DNA of 64,000 bases from an uncultured Clostridium sp. (GTDB lineage Bacteria; Bacillota; Clostridia; Lachnospirales; Lachnospiraceae), in NCBI GenBank assembly GCA_946553025.1, contig CAMNRM010000023.1, positions 1 to 64,000 on the forward strand. Reading direction: 5' to 3'. Below, one piece after another: positions 43,005-50,122 of this stretch. How positions within the stretch are numbered: position 1 is the stretch's first letter; every line of letters starts with the position of its first letter. Made by a program: the position numbers and the translations under genes. Below the pieces are notes generated by a model. That model saw nothing but the letters and a program-made list of their open reading frames with translations, ran no database searches and had not been told where the DNA came from.

Positions 43005-43107
43005 GAATGTGCAGAATGCTGTTTTCGGGTGAAATAAGAATGTGCAGAATGCTGTTTTCAGGTGAAATAAGAATGTGCAGAATGCTATTTTGGGGTGAAA
43101 TTAAGAA
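42989..43107 (+). repeat. 33-bp tandem echo of the response regulator 3' end
   Basis: Unit TTTTCGGGTGAAATAAGAAT plus GTGCAGAATGCTG, 33 bases. Copies start at 42989, 43022 and 43055, with a partial decayed fourth at 43088. The first copy holds the last codons FRVK and the TAA stop. Copies 2-4 keep the TAA but are untranslated. Copies 1 and 2 are identical. Confidence 0.92.
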
Positions 43108-43120
43108 AGCGTAGGATGCG

Positions 43121-43600
43121 ATGAAGATAACGATAGCTGCCGTGGGGAAGATTAAGGAAAGCTACTGGGAAGCAGCGATTGCCGAGTATGTAAAGCGGCT
43201 TAGCCGTTATATAAAGCTGGAAATCGTTTCCGTGGCAGACGAGAAAACACCGGACGGGGCATCCCCGGCTCTTGAGGCGCAGATAAAGGAGAGGGAAGGG
43301 GAGAGGATTTTAGCAAAGATCCGCCCGGATGCCTATGTTATCGCCCTGGCGATTGAGGGGAAGATGCTGGATTCGGTGGAACTGGCAAAAAAGATAGAAA
43401 AACTGAGTGTGGATGGAAACGGGCAGGTGGTGTTTATTATCGGAGGCTCACTGGGTCTTTCGGATGCTGTCTTAAGGCGTGCCGATTTTTTGCTGAGTTT
43501 TTCAAAAATGACCTTCCCTCATCAGCTGATGCGGGTGGTTTTACTGGAGCAGATTTACCGGAGTTACCGGATTATTCATCATGAACCGTACCATAAGTGA
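43121..43600 (+). CDS. rlmH: 23S rRNA pseudouridine-1915 N3-methyltransferase RlmH
   Basis: 159 residues, the exact usual length. The SPOUT knot is shown by VVFIIGGSLGLSDAVL (about residue 105) and the C-terminal FPHQLMRVVLLEQIYRSYRIIHHEPYHK. It methylates helix 69 of 23S rRNA in complete ribosomes. The ribosome site is weak (AAAGCGTAGGATGCG), and the upstream DNA is the 33-bp repeat array, which may have displaced its original leader. Confidence 0.95.
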   Translation: MKITIAAVGKIKESYWEAAIAEYVKRLSRYIKLEIVSVADEKTPDGASPALEAQIKEREGERILAKIRPDAYVIALAIEGKMLDSVELAKKIEKLSVDGNGQVVFIIGGSLGLSDAVLRRADFLLSFSKMTFPHQLMRVVLLEQIYRSYRIIHHEPYHK

Positions 43601-43640
43601 GGGCGGGGAAAATAGTAAAGAAAAAGGAGATGGAGTCATT

Positions 43641-44033
43641 ATGTTAAGCAGAAAGGTTGCAGCATTAGGTTTAAGTGTTCTTATGTCGATGTCGGTGGTT
43701 ACGGTTCCGGCATTTGCGCACGGGCATCATTCGGGCGGGCATCATCGTCAGGCGGTTGTGGATTGTCCGGTTCGCGCAGATGCAGCAGTTACGGATGGAA
43801 CTGCAGTGCCGGGCTGTCCGGTACATGACGGAAGCGGAGTGAATTGTCCGGTTTGTACCGTTGAGGGGTGCACGGAGGCAGGCCATCATTATCATAACGA
43901 TGAGGTGTACTGCGGTTATTCGCACGGACACGGCTACTGTGACGGAACCTGTGTACAGGCAGGCGAACCGGCACCGTCAGAACCGACGCCTTCGACGACA
44001 CGCTATTATCACAGACATCATGCCTGCTATTGA
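43641..44033 (+). CDS. Secreted His/Cys-rich protein
   Basis: 130 residues from the ATG at 43641 behind AAAAAGGAGATGGAG; the track starts in the rlmH tail. A clear signal peptide ends VVTVPAFAHG. The mature part is rich in His and Cys: HGHHSGGHH, CPV/CPVC repeats, EAGHHYHNDEVYCGYSHGHGYCDG, and YYHRHHACY at the end. This suggests extracellular binding of zinc, nickel or copper, or a disulfide-linked surface peptide. No known family recognised. It sits just before a lipoprotein gene that overlaps its stop codon by one base if the upstream start is used. Confidence 0.75.
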   Translation: MLSRKVAALGLSVLMSMSVVTVPAFAHGHHSGGHHRQAVVDCPVRADAAVTDGTAVPGCPVHDGSGVNCPVCTVEGCTEAGHHYHNDEVYCGYSHGHGYCDGTCVQAGEPAPSEPTPSTTRYYHRHHACY

Positions 44034-44050
44034 TGCATGACGATGGGGAT

Positions 44051-45484
44051 ATGAAAAAACGAAAAACCGGCATGGGGATTATCTGTGCAGGAACGGTTTT
44101 AACTGTGCTGGCAGGATGTCAGAAAAACGGAATTTTGCCGGAAAGTAAAGACGGCCGGAAAAGTATAGATATCCGGGAAAGTACAGATCTTCAGGAAAGT
44201 GCGAGCAGTCAGGAAAGCACAGATGTTCAGATATCTATCCATACGCACGAGAGCACGGAGGTTCAGGAAAGTACGGACAGTCAAAGCCCGAACCAAAACG
44301 ATTCCGGCCAAAGAGCAACGCTGGAGGTAATCGTACCCGAACTGCCGGAGGAAGGCTTTAAGCTGGAAGATTTTGTGGCGGAGGAATGGGTTCTTTTGGA
44401 CAGTGTTGAACTGGATTTTAACGGGGATGGATTTTCTGACTATGTTGCGGTACAGCAGGTGGAAAAGGACAGGGAGATCGAGGAGAGCGAAGTTCAGAAC
44501 GCAGATCAGAACGAGTGGTCATACAAGGTATTTCCCCGTATTTTGTTTGCCGTGGCAGGGGATGGTGAAGGGAAGTATCATTTGGATTTTCAGGATGAGA
44601 ACCTGATTCGCCGCTGGTCGGAAGGCGGAGTTTTTGGCGATCCCTACCTTCCGCTGACGGCAGAGGGTTCTTCCTTTACCACGCACGCTTTTGGAGGAAG
44701 CGGCTGGAAATGGTCAGAGGATTATACCTACACCTACAGCGAAGGAACATGGATACAGACCTTGTCGGTTGATTATTATGGATATGGGCCGTACATCACA
44801 TCCTACAGGGAGGATAACTGGGAAACCGGGGTCGGCGTGCGAAAAGAGCGCAGTTCCGAATTTGACGATATGGAAAAGAACTGGGAAAAGGAAGAGGAGG
44901 CGGACTGGGATATTGTCTATGAAATTTCCCTGGATAAGCCGCTTACCCTTGCGCAGGCAGGAAAGCGTAGCCATTTGGTTACGGATCGGATCAGCGACTG
45001 GGGAGTAAGCCGGGTGGAACGGATGGAAGGCATAGAAATTTCGTCGGATAAGATAAGGTATCCGGGTTATTATTTCCTTATGGAGTACCGGGATGAAGAC
45101 GGGATTTTTTATTCTTTTTCGGAAGAAGAAAGCGGGAAAAACTATCTTGCTTTTTATCGGTGGGAGGATAATGTACTGTCCATTCTGGCTGAAGAAGAGC
45201 GTGAGATAGGACAGGTGGAATATTATCAGGGAAAGGTTTATTATGCCCTGGAGGGAACGAAACTTTACCGGATGAATCTGGACGGAACAGAAAAGGAAAT
45301 CCTGTTTGATTATGATGCTTTGGAAAAAAATGTGCAGGAGTATAAAGCGCTGTATTATGAAATCAGCGGCGGTGAAATCATTATACAGATGTATCTGGGG
45401 CATTGCCCGCATCCCTATTTTCGGATGAATATTGACGGAAGCGGGCTGCATGAAATCGGTCAGGTTCCCAGTACATCGGCATAG
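44051..45484 (+). CDS. Lipoprotein of unknown function, with internal repeats and an EF-hand-like loop
   Basis: 477 residues from the ATG at 44051 (MKKRKTGMGIICAGTVLTVL, then lipobox LAGC); an ATG at 44033 overlapping the previous stop is also possible. After the lipid-anchored Cys there is a degenerate repeat region of about seven ESTDxQES units. Then comes a domain with a calcium-loop-like DFNGDGFSDYVAV (about residue 122), and further strands ending with a DUF5050-like part (YYQGKVYYALEGTKLYRMNLDGTEKEIL). It is probably exposed on the outer face of the membrane. The 3' end overlaps the convergent ogt gene by 25 bases. Confidence 0.7.
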   Translation: MKKRKTGMGIICAGTVLTVLAGCQKNGILPESKDGRKSIDIRESTDLQESASSQESTDVQISIHTHESTEVQESTDSQSPNQNDSGQRATLEVIVPELPEEGFKLEDFVAEEWVLLDSVELDFNGDGFSDYVAVQQVEKDREIEESEVQNADQNEWSYKVFPRILFAVAGDGEGKYHLDFQDENLIRRWSEGGVFGDPYLPLTAEGSSFTTHAFGGSGWKWSEDYTYTYSEGTWIQTLSVDYYGYGPYITSYREDNWETGVGVRKERSSEFDDMEKNWEKEEEADWDIVYEISLDKPLTLAQAGKRSHLVTDRISDWGVSRVERMEGIEISSDKIRYPGYYFLMEYRDEDGIFYSFSEEESGKNYLAFYRWEDNVLSILAEEEREIGQVEYYQGKVYYALEGTKLYRMNLDGTEKEILFDYDALEKNVQEYKALYYEISGGEIIIQMYLGHCPHPYFRMNIDGSGLHEIGQVPSTSA

Positions 45485-45999
45485 TTCACCGGTTCTTTTG
45501 CGGTTTGTTTTTCAAAGGTTAGGAGTTTTTGCTTTAATTCCAGCCCGCCGCCATAGCCGGTAAGGCTTCCATCGCTGCCGATAACCCGGTGGCAGGGGAT
45601 AATGATGGAGATGGGATTATGCCCAATGGCTCCGCCGACGGCCTGTGCGGACATTTTTTCTCGTCCGCGGCCGGCGGCTATTTTGCGTGCAATAGCGCCG
45701 TAAGTCGTAACCTCGCCGTAGGGGATTTCACACAGAAGTTTCCACACCTCCCGGCGAAATGCACTTCCGTCAGGGCGCAGGGACAGTTCACGGATCGAAG
45801 GCTGTCTGCCGGAAAAGTAGCGATCCAGCCAGTCCCTGGTCTGTGTAAAAATCAAAAGGCCGGGGTTTTCTTTTGTTTCTTCCTTTATCGTATGGGCAAA
45901 GTATTGCTGTCCGTCAAACCAAAGACCAATTAAATGTATGCCGTTGCTGGCGAGGGTGATTTTCCCTGCCGGGGACGGTATTTTTGTGGTGTAGATCAT
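45460..45999 (-). CDS. ogt: Methylated-DNA-protein-cysteine methyltransferase
   Basis: 179 residues. The active site is IIPCHRVIGSDGSLTGYGGG (Cys about residue 135), and the HTH region is PYGEVTTYGAIAR. An N-terminal RNase-H-like domain precedes it. It repairs O6-alkylguanine by moving the alkyl group to its own cysteine. Single gene; its 3' end overlaps the lipoprotein gene. Ribosome site AGGAGGATTTTTT. Confidence 0.94.
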   Translation of the reverse strand: MIYTTKIPSPAGKITLASNGIHLIGLWFDGQQYFAHTIKEETKENPGLLIFTQTRDWLDRYFSGRQPSIRELSLRPDGSAFRREVWKLLCEIPYGEVTTYGAIARKIAAGRGREKMSAQAVGGAIGHNPISIIIPCHRVIGSDGSLTGYGGGLELKQKLLTFEKQTAKEPVNYADVLGT

Positions 46000-46111
46000 A
46001 AAAAATCCTCCTGTTTTCCTTCGTGTTTTTTGTAGATTTTTTGCGGTAAATTTTAGTTTATCCTTGATTTTTTTATTGTACCAGAAAAATCATCGGACGG
46101 CTATATTTCCA

Positions 46112-46141
46112 GTCATATTTGTGGAAGGCTGTCCATATATT
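46112..46141 (+). promoter_or_regulatory. Sigma-E-type promoter of the spoIIIA operon
   Basis: GTCATATT, a 14-base spacer and CATATATT match the mother-cell sigma-E consensus (TCATATT, about 14, CATACANT). It lies about 60 bases upstream of spoIIIAA, the operon known to be under sigma-E control in Bacillus and Clostridium. Confidence 0.75.
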
Positions 46142-46203
46142 GTTCATGTAGTGACTGTATGTTAAACGGAGCCATAGATTTGCCTTAAAGGAGGCGGTTG
46201 GAA

Positions 46204-47220
46204 ATGAAGGAAATGGAGGAAGTTGTGCGGATCTTTCCCCAGAAGCTGCGGGCGCTTCTTTTTAAGGCCAGGACACAGACCTTTGCGGCAGAGGAACTCC
46301 GTCTGCGGGCAAACCGCCCCCTCCTGATGGAAGCAAAAGGACAGGAATGGCGGCTGCGGGCGGACCTCGGGGAATGGGAAAGGGTGGAGGTATCTGCATC
46401 GGCCTCTGCCTTATCCGGCTTAAATGACGATATATCACCCTATTACCGGGTAAGCTCCCAGGATATCCGGGATGCCCTGGAGTATATGAGCCGCTATTCG
46501 CTCTACGCCTTTGACGAAGAACTGCGTCAGGGTTTTTTAACGATTCCCGGGGGACATCGGGTGGGGATTGCCGGACAGGCCGTGGCAGAAAAGTCATCGG
46601 TCAGGACCCTGCGCAATATTTCTTTTTTAAATATTCGGGTGGCAAGAGAAGTGAAGGGCTGTGCCAGCGGGCTTCTTCCCTGGCTGTATCAGGAAGGGGC
46701 GATAGGCTCCACTTTGATTATTTCACCGCCGCGCTGCGGAAAAACGACCTTGTTAAGGGATCTTATCCGTCAGGTGTCAGATGGGTGGGCGATGGCGGAA
46801 GGAAAAAAAGAAAAGGGAGTAACGGTGGGGGTGGTGGATGAGCGTTCGGAACTGGGGGCCTGCTATCAGGGGGTGCCGCAGCATGACCTGGGAATGCGGA
46901 CGGATGTTCTTGACGCCTGCCCAAAGGCGGAGGGAATCATGATGCTGATCCGCAGTATGGCACCCAGGGTGGTTGCCGTGGATGAGATTGGAAGCCGGGA
47001 GGATATGGAAGCCCTGCGCTACGGGATAAACTGCGGCTGCCGGATACTGGCGACCGTTCATGGAAATTCACTGGAAGATGTTTTCAATAAACCATTGCTG
47101 CGGGAACTGGCAGAATCCGGGGTCTTTGCGCGGTATGTTCTTTTGGCACCGCAGGGGCCGCCGGGGAAGGTGAGCGCGGTTCTGGACGGGGAAGGAAGGG
47201 TGATCTGCCGTCGGATTTAA
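46204..47220 (+). CDS. spoIIIAA: Stage III sporulation protein AA
   Basis: 338 residues from the ATG at 46204, nine bases after GGAGG. It is an ATPase of the secretion type: Walker A ISPPRCGKTTLLRDL (about residue 173), GVVDERSELGAC, and VVAVDEIGSREDMEAL, with an N-terminal RecA-accessory region (YRVSSQDIRDALEYMSRYSLYAF). It powers the SpoIIIA-SpoIIQ channel between mother cell and forespore. First gene of the eight-gene operon. Confidence 0.95.
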   Translation: MKEMEEVVRIFPQKLRALLFKARTQTFAAEELRLRANRPLLMEAKGQEWRLRADLGEWERVEVSASASALSGLNDDISPYYRVSSQDIRDALEYMSRYSLYAFDEELRQGFLTIPGGHRVGIAGQAVAEKSSVRTLRNISFLNIRVAREVKGCASGLLPWLYQEGAIGSTLIISPPRCGKTTLLRDLIRQVSDGWAMAEGKKEKGVTVGVVDERSELGACYQGVPQHDLGMRTDVLDACPKAEGIMMLIRSMAPRVVAVDEIGSREDMEALRYGINCGCRILATVHGNSLEDVFNKPLLRELAESGVFARYVLLAPQGPPGKVSAVLDGEGRVICRRI

Positions 47221-47264
47221 GGAGGAGAGAACGGCAACTGAACAGGTGCAGGAGGTAAGTGCAT

Positions 47265-47801
47265 ATGAAATGGATGGGAGCCTGTCTGGTGACTTTAGGC
47301 TGTACGGGACTTGGGCAGCACATGGCAAGGGACTGGCGGTTAAGGCTTAAATGCCTGGAACTGCTTCGCCAGATGATGTATCTTTTAAAGGCAGAAATTA
47401 TCTACGGGCACACAGCCCTTGGAGAAGCCCTGCGACGGGTTGGAGAACGGTGCCAAAAGGCAGAAGGAGAAAGAGGTCTGGAAACCATGCCTCTTTTTTT
47501 CCTTTCCGTTGCCGAACGGATCGACCAGCAGGAGGGGGAGAGTTTTTCCCGGATTTGGCAGGAAGAACTGGAGAAAATCAAAGCCTCTCCTCTGAAGGAA
47601 AGTGATGTGTCCAGTCTGAAAAACCTGGGCGACCATCTGGGCTATCTGGATCTGGGGATGCAGGAGAGGAATCTTTTGCTGTATTTGGAACAGGTGGACG
47701 GTCAGATTTCTTTTTTAAAGCAGAATGTCCGGGAAAGAACAAAGCTGTATACAAGTCTGGGAATTATGGGCGGGCTGTTTCTTTCGATTATGATGTACTA
47801 G
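47265..47801 (+). CDS. spoIIIAB: Stage III sporulation protein AB
   Basis: 178 residues from the ATG at 47265 after GCAGGAGG. Begins MKWMGACLVTLGCTGLGQHMA, a membrane-inserted helix, followed by the helical RLKCLELLRQMMYLLKAEIIYGHTALGEAL core of the family, and a C-terminal membrane segment (LGIMGGLFLSIMMY). It resembles GspF-type platform proteins and is part of the sporulation channel. About 45 bases after spoIIIAA. Confidence 0.93.
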   Translation: MKWMGACLVTLGCTGLGQHMARDWRLRLKCLELLRQMMYLLKAEIIYGHTALGEALRRVGERCQKAEGERGLETMPLFFLSVAERIDQQEGESFSRIWQEELEKIKASPLKESDVSSLKNLGDHLGYLDLGMQERNLLLYLEQVDGQISFLKQNVRERTKLYTSLGIMGGLFLSIMMY

Positions 47802-47902
47802 GGCGCATTGATTTGGCTCAAATGAATGTGCCAGTATTTAAAAAAAGAAGCTTTGGACAAAAGTATTGTTGACAGGGAAGCGTTGCGGGTAAGGAGGAAG
47901 CA

Positions 47903-48097
47903 ATGGGGGTCAGTCTGATTTTTAGGATTGCGGCGGTAGGAATCCTGGTTTCGGTGATTTGCCAGGTGTTAAAGCACAGCGGAAGGGAGGAACAGGCGTT
48001 TTTAACCAGTTTAGCCGGACTGGTGCTGGTTCTTTTCTGGATGGTGCCTTATATTTATGAATTATTTGAAACGATGAAGCAGTTGTTTTCGCTGTAG
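47903..48097 (+). CDS. spoIIIAC: Stage III sporulation protein AC
   Basis: 64 residues, the usual size, with two membrane helices: LIFRIAAVGILVSVICQVL and LTSLAGLVLVLFWMVPYIYELF. Ribosome site GTAAGGAGGAAGCA. Membrane part of the spore channel. It is separated from spoIIIAB by about 100 bases and from spoIIIAD by nearly 200, unusually loose for this operon. Confidence 0.93.
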   Translation: MGVSLIFRIAAVGILVSVICQVLKHSGREEQAFLTSLAGLVLVLFWMVPYIYELFETMKQLFSL

Positions 48098-48295
48098 TTA
48101 TTTTTCGGAAGCATTGTTCTGGTGCATGTTCAGGAAAATAATCTGGGGATTTATTCGGTGATTTTTTAAGAATTTTTTGAATCTTGTGTTTTTCAGAAAT
48201 TCTACAGGCTTTGGTGTGGATAAGGTATATATAAAATTTTTTTGAATCTTGTGTTTTGCCAAAATCCGGGTGCGTATGGCGAGGGGGTGTGGAAA
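48098..48295 (+). other. Unusual gap inside the spoIIIA operon with a 22-bp direct repeat
   Basis: Almost 200 bases without a gene between spoIIIAC and spoIIIAD, which are normally adjacent. AATTTTTTGAATCTTGTGTTTT is present at 48171-48192 and again, with one extra T, at 48235-48257. The rest is AT-rich with no hairpin terminator. Confidence 0.7.
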
Positions 48296-48682
48296 TTGAG
48301 TATCATTGCGGTGGCAGCCGTGGGAATCGTCGCTGTGCTTCTGGCTGTGCAGATGAAGGGGATGAAAGGAGAATATGGAACCTATATTTCCATTGCAGCA
48401 GGGATGTTTATTTTCTTCTATGGACTGCAGAAGCTGGAATCGGTGCTTCGGGTGATTGAGGAGATTCAGACGGCGATTAAGATGAATAATATTTATTTTT
48501 CAACCATGATAAAAATGGTGGGCGTGACCTATATCGGTGAATTTGCCTCGGCGATCTGTAAGGACAGCGGGTGCAGCTTTTTGGGCAATCAGATTGAGAT
48601 TTTTGGAAAGCTTTCCATTCTGGCGTTAAGTGCGCCGGTGGTACTGGCACTTTTGGATACATTGGAGATGTTTTTGGGATGA
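48296..48682 (+). CDS. spoIIIAD: Stage III sporulation protein AD
   Basis: 128 residues if started at the TTG at 48296 after GAGGGGG, giving MSIIAVAAVGIVAVLLAVQM; this matches the family start and length. The track's upstream ATG lies in the repeat-containing gap. It has several membrane helices, the conserved MIKMVGVTYIGEFASAICKDSG, and a C-terminal helix. Channel component. Its stop overlaps the spoIIIAE start (ATGA). Confidence 0.9.
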   Translation: MSIIAVAAVGIVAVLLAVQMKGMKGEYGTYISIAAGMFIFFYGLQKLESVLRVIEEIQTAIKMNNIYFSTMIKMVGVTYIGEFASAICKDSGCSFLGNQIEIFGKLSILALSAPVVLALLDTLEMFLG

Positions 48683-50043
48683 AAGGTTTGTGGAGGAGAA
48701 AGAACAGACAGGGGGGACGGAGAGGGGAAGGTTGGGAGAAGAAAAAAAGTCGGAGGATTATAGGGAGGGAAAGGTTGGGTGGAGAAAAACGGTCAGGGGA
48801 TTATGCAATGGGAAAAGTGATAAGGTGTTTGCCGGGGAAATGGGGTTACGTTCTTATGATTATCGGCATCAGTGCAGTGTTTGCCCTGGGGTGGTTTTTG
48901 CTTCCCGGTTATGGATCACAGCAGGAGGATTGGGGAGTCCGGGGAAGGAATGGCGGGGAAAGTGAGGGGCAGGAGAGTTTATTTTCCGCAGATATCCCCG
49001 ATCTAGGGCTTGAGGATATCCAGGAATTTCTTAATCGGCAGTATGGGGAGGGAAAGGTTTCTTTTTCCGCGATGATGGAGGAATTGGTTAAGGGAAATTT
49101 TCGGGAAGCGGGAGAAATCGTATTTCATACGTTCTGGGAGAGTTTTTTGGAGGAAATGGGAGGGAGCATCGGACTTTTGGGGCAGGCGGCGGCACTGGGG
49201 ATTTTGGGTGCGGTGTTTGCCCAGGCAGCGGCGGTATTTCCCAGCAGCAGGATTGCGGAAATCGGTTTTTTTATTACCTATCTTTTAACCTTTACCTGTT
49301 TAACCGCCAGCTTTTTTACCAGTGTGGAAACAGCGGGCAGGGTGGTGGAGAATGTACTTGATTTTATGAAAGTGCTTCTCCCTTCTTTTTTTCTTGCCGT
49401 GGCCTTTGCCGGGGGGAGCATATCCAGCGCAGCCCTGTACAGCACGGTGGTTGGAGGGGTGAGCGGGGCGCAGCTTTTATGCGGGAGGGTGCTTCTTCCT
49501 TTGATTAAGGTTTATGTGCTGCTGGTCTTGGCGGGAAATATTTCCAAAGAGGTTTTTGTACGCCGTTTGACGGACGGGCTGGAAAAGGGGGTGCGCTGGA
49601 GTCTGAAAACTATGGTGGGGATTTTTCTTGGACTGCAGATGGTGCAGACAATGATTTTGCCTTTTGCCGACAGTGTGAAGCGGGCCAGTGTCCAGAAGGT
49701 GGTTTCCGCCATCCCCGGAATTGGAGCAGGAGCCGAAGCAATCTTGCAGGTAACAATGGGAACGGGTGTTCTGGTAAAAAATACGATTGGCGGGGCGGCG
49801 GTTCTTTTGCTCGTCCTTTTGGCTGCGGGACCGGTGGCGAAGCTGTGCTTCTTTCTTATATTATACCAGGGAGCGGCAGCGCTGATGGAGCCGGTGTGTG
49901 ATAAGCGGATTACGGCCTGCGCGGAGGGGATGGCAAAGGCACACATGCTGCTTTTACATCTGGTTATTGCCGTTATCTGCCTGTTTGCCTTATCCCTGGG
50001 CATTATCTGCGCTTCGACGAATGCGGTTTATTTTGGGGGATGA
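48679..50043 (+). CDS. spoIIIAE: Stage III sporulation protein AE
   Basis: 454 residues from the overlapping ATG. The first 43 residues are Arg/Gly/Lys-rich low complexity encoded by a degenerate tandem duplication. The ATG at 48808 (MGKVIRCLPGKWGYVLMIIG) may be the ancestral start, with GGGGA upstream. The body has the family's membrane helices and the conserved PSFFLAVAFAGGSISSAALY, VRWSLKTMVGIFLGLQMVQT and IPGIGAGAEAILQVTMGTGV. Permease-like part of the channel. Its 3' end is echoed twice downstream. Confidence 0.93.
   Translation: MKGLWRRKNRQGGRRGEGWEKKKSRRIIGRERLGGEKRSGDYAMGKVIRCLPGKWGYVLMIIGISAVFALGWFLLPGYGSQQEDWGVRGRNGGESEGQESLFSADIPDLGLEDIQEFLNRQYGEGKVSFSAMMEELVKGNFREAGEIVFHTFWESFLEEMGGSIGLLGQAAALGILGAVFAQAAAVFPSSRIAEIGFFITYLLTFTCLTASFFTSVETAGRVVENVLDFMKVLLPSFFLAVAFAGGSISSAALYSTVVGGVSGAQLLCGRVLLPLIKVYVLLVLAGNISKEVFVRRLTDGLEKGVRWSLKTMVGIFLGLQMVQTMILPFADSVKRASVQKVVSAIPGIGAGAEAILQVTMGTGVLVKNTIGGAAVLLLVLLAAGPVAKLCFFLILYQGAAALMEPVCDKRITACAEGMAKAHMLLLHLVIAVICLFALSLGIICASTNAVYFGG
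48720..48822 (+). repeat. In-frame duplication encoding the SpoIIIAE N-terminal extension
   Basis: A unit of about 48-51 bases (GGGAAGGTTGGGAGAAGAAA ... GGATTAT) is followed by a second copy (GGAAAGGTTGGGTGGAGAAA ... GGATTAT) running into GGGAAAAGTG. Both are purine-rich and translated as R/G/K-rich peptide. Confidence 0.65.
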
Positions 50044-50122
50044 ATCTGTGTTTCGATGAATGCTGTGTTTTGGAGGAGGAATTCGTGCTTTGACAAATAT
50101 GGTCGGTTTTGAGGGATGAGTG
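50008..50122 (+). repeat. 38-bp tandem echo of the spoIIIAE 3' end
   Basis: Three degenerate units: TGCGCTTCGACGAATGCGGT..., TGTGTTTCGATGAATGCTGT..., and GTGCTTTGACAAATATGGTC..., each ending in a G-rich GGGGGATGA/GGAGGAGGA/GAGGGATGA block. The first spans the last codons and the stop of spoIIIAE. The third supplies the region just before spoIIIAF. Confidence 0.8.

Noticed and set aside
42989-43107. 33-bp repeats as a CRISPR array or plasmid iterons
   Set aside because: There are no unique spacers and no replication or cas gene; the unit is the 3' end of the response regulator.
44714-45451. A 245-codon minus-strand ORF over the lipoprotein gene
   Set aside because: The plus strand has a lipoprotein signal and coherent domains; the antisense frame lacks a ribosome site.
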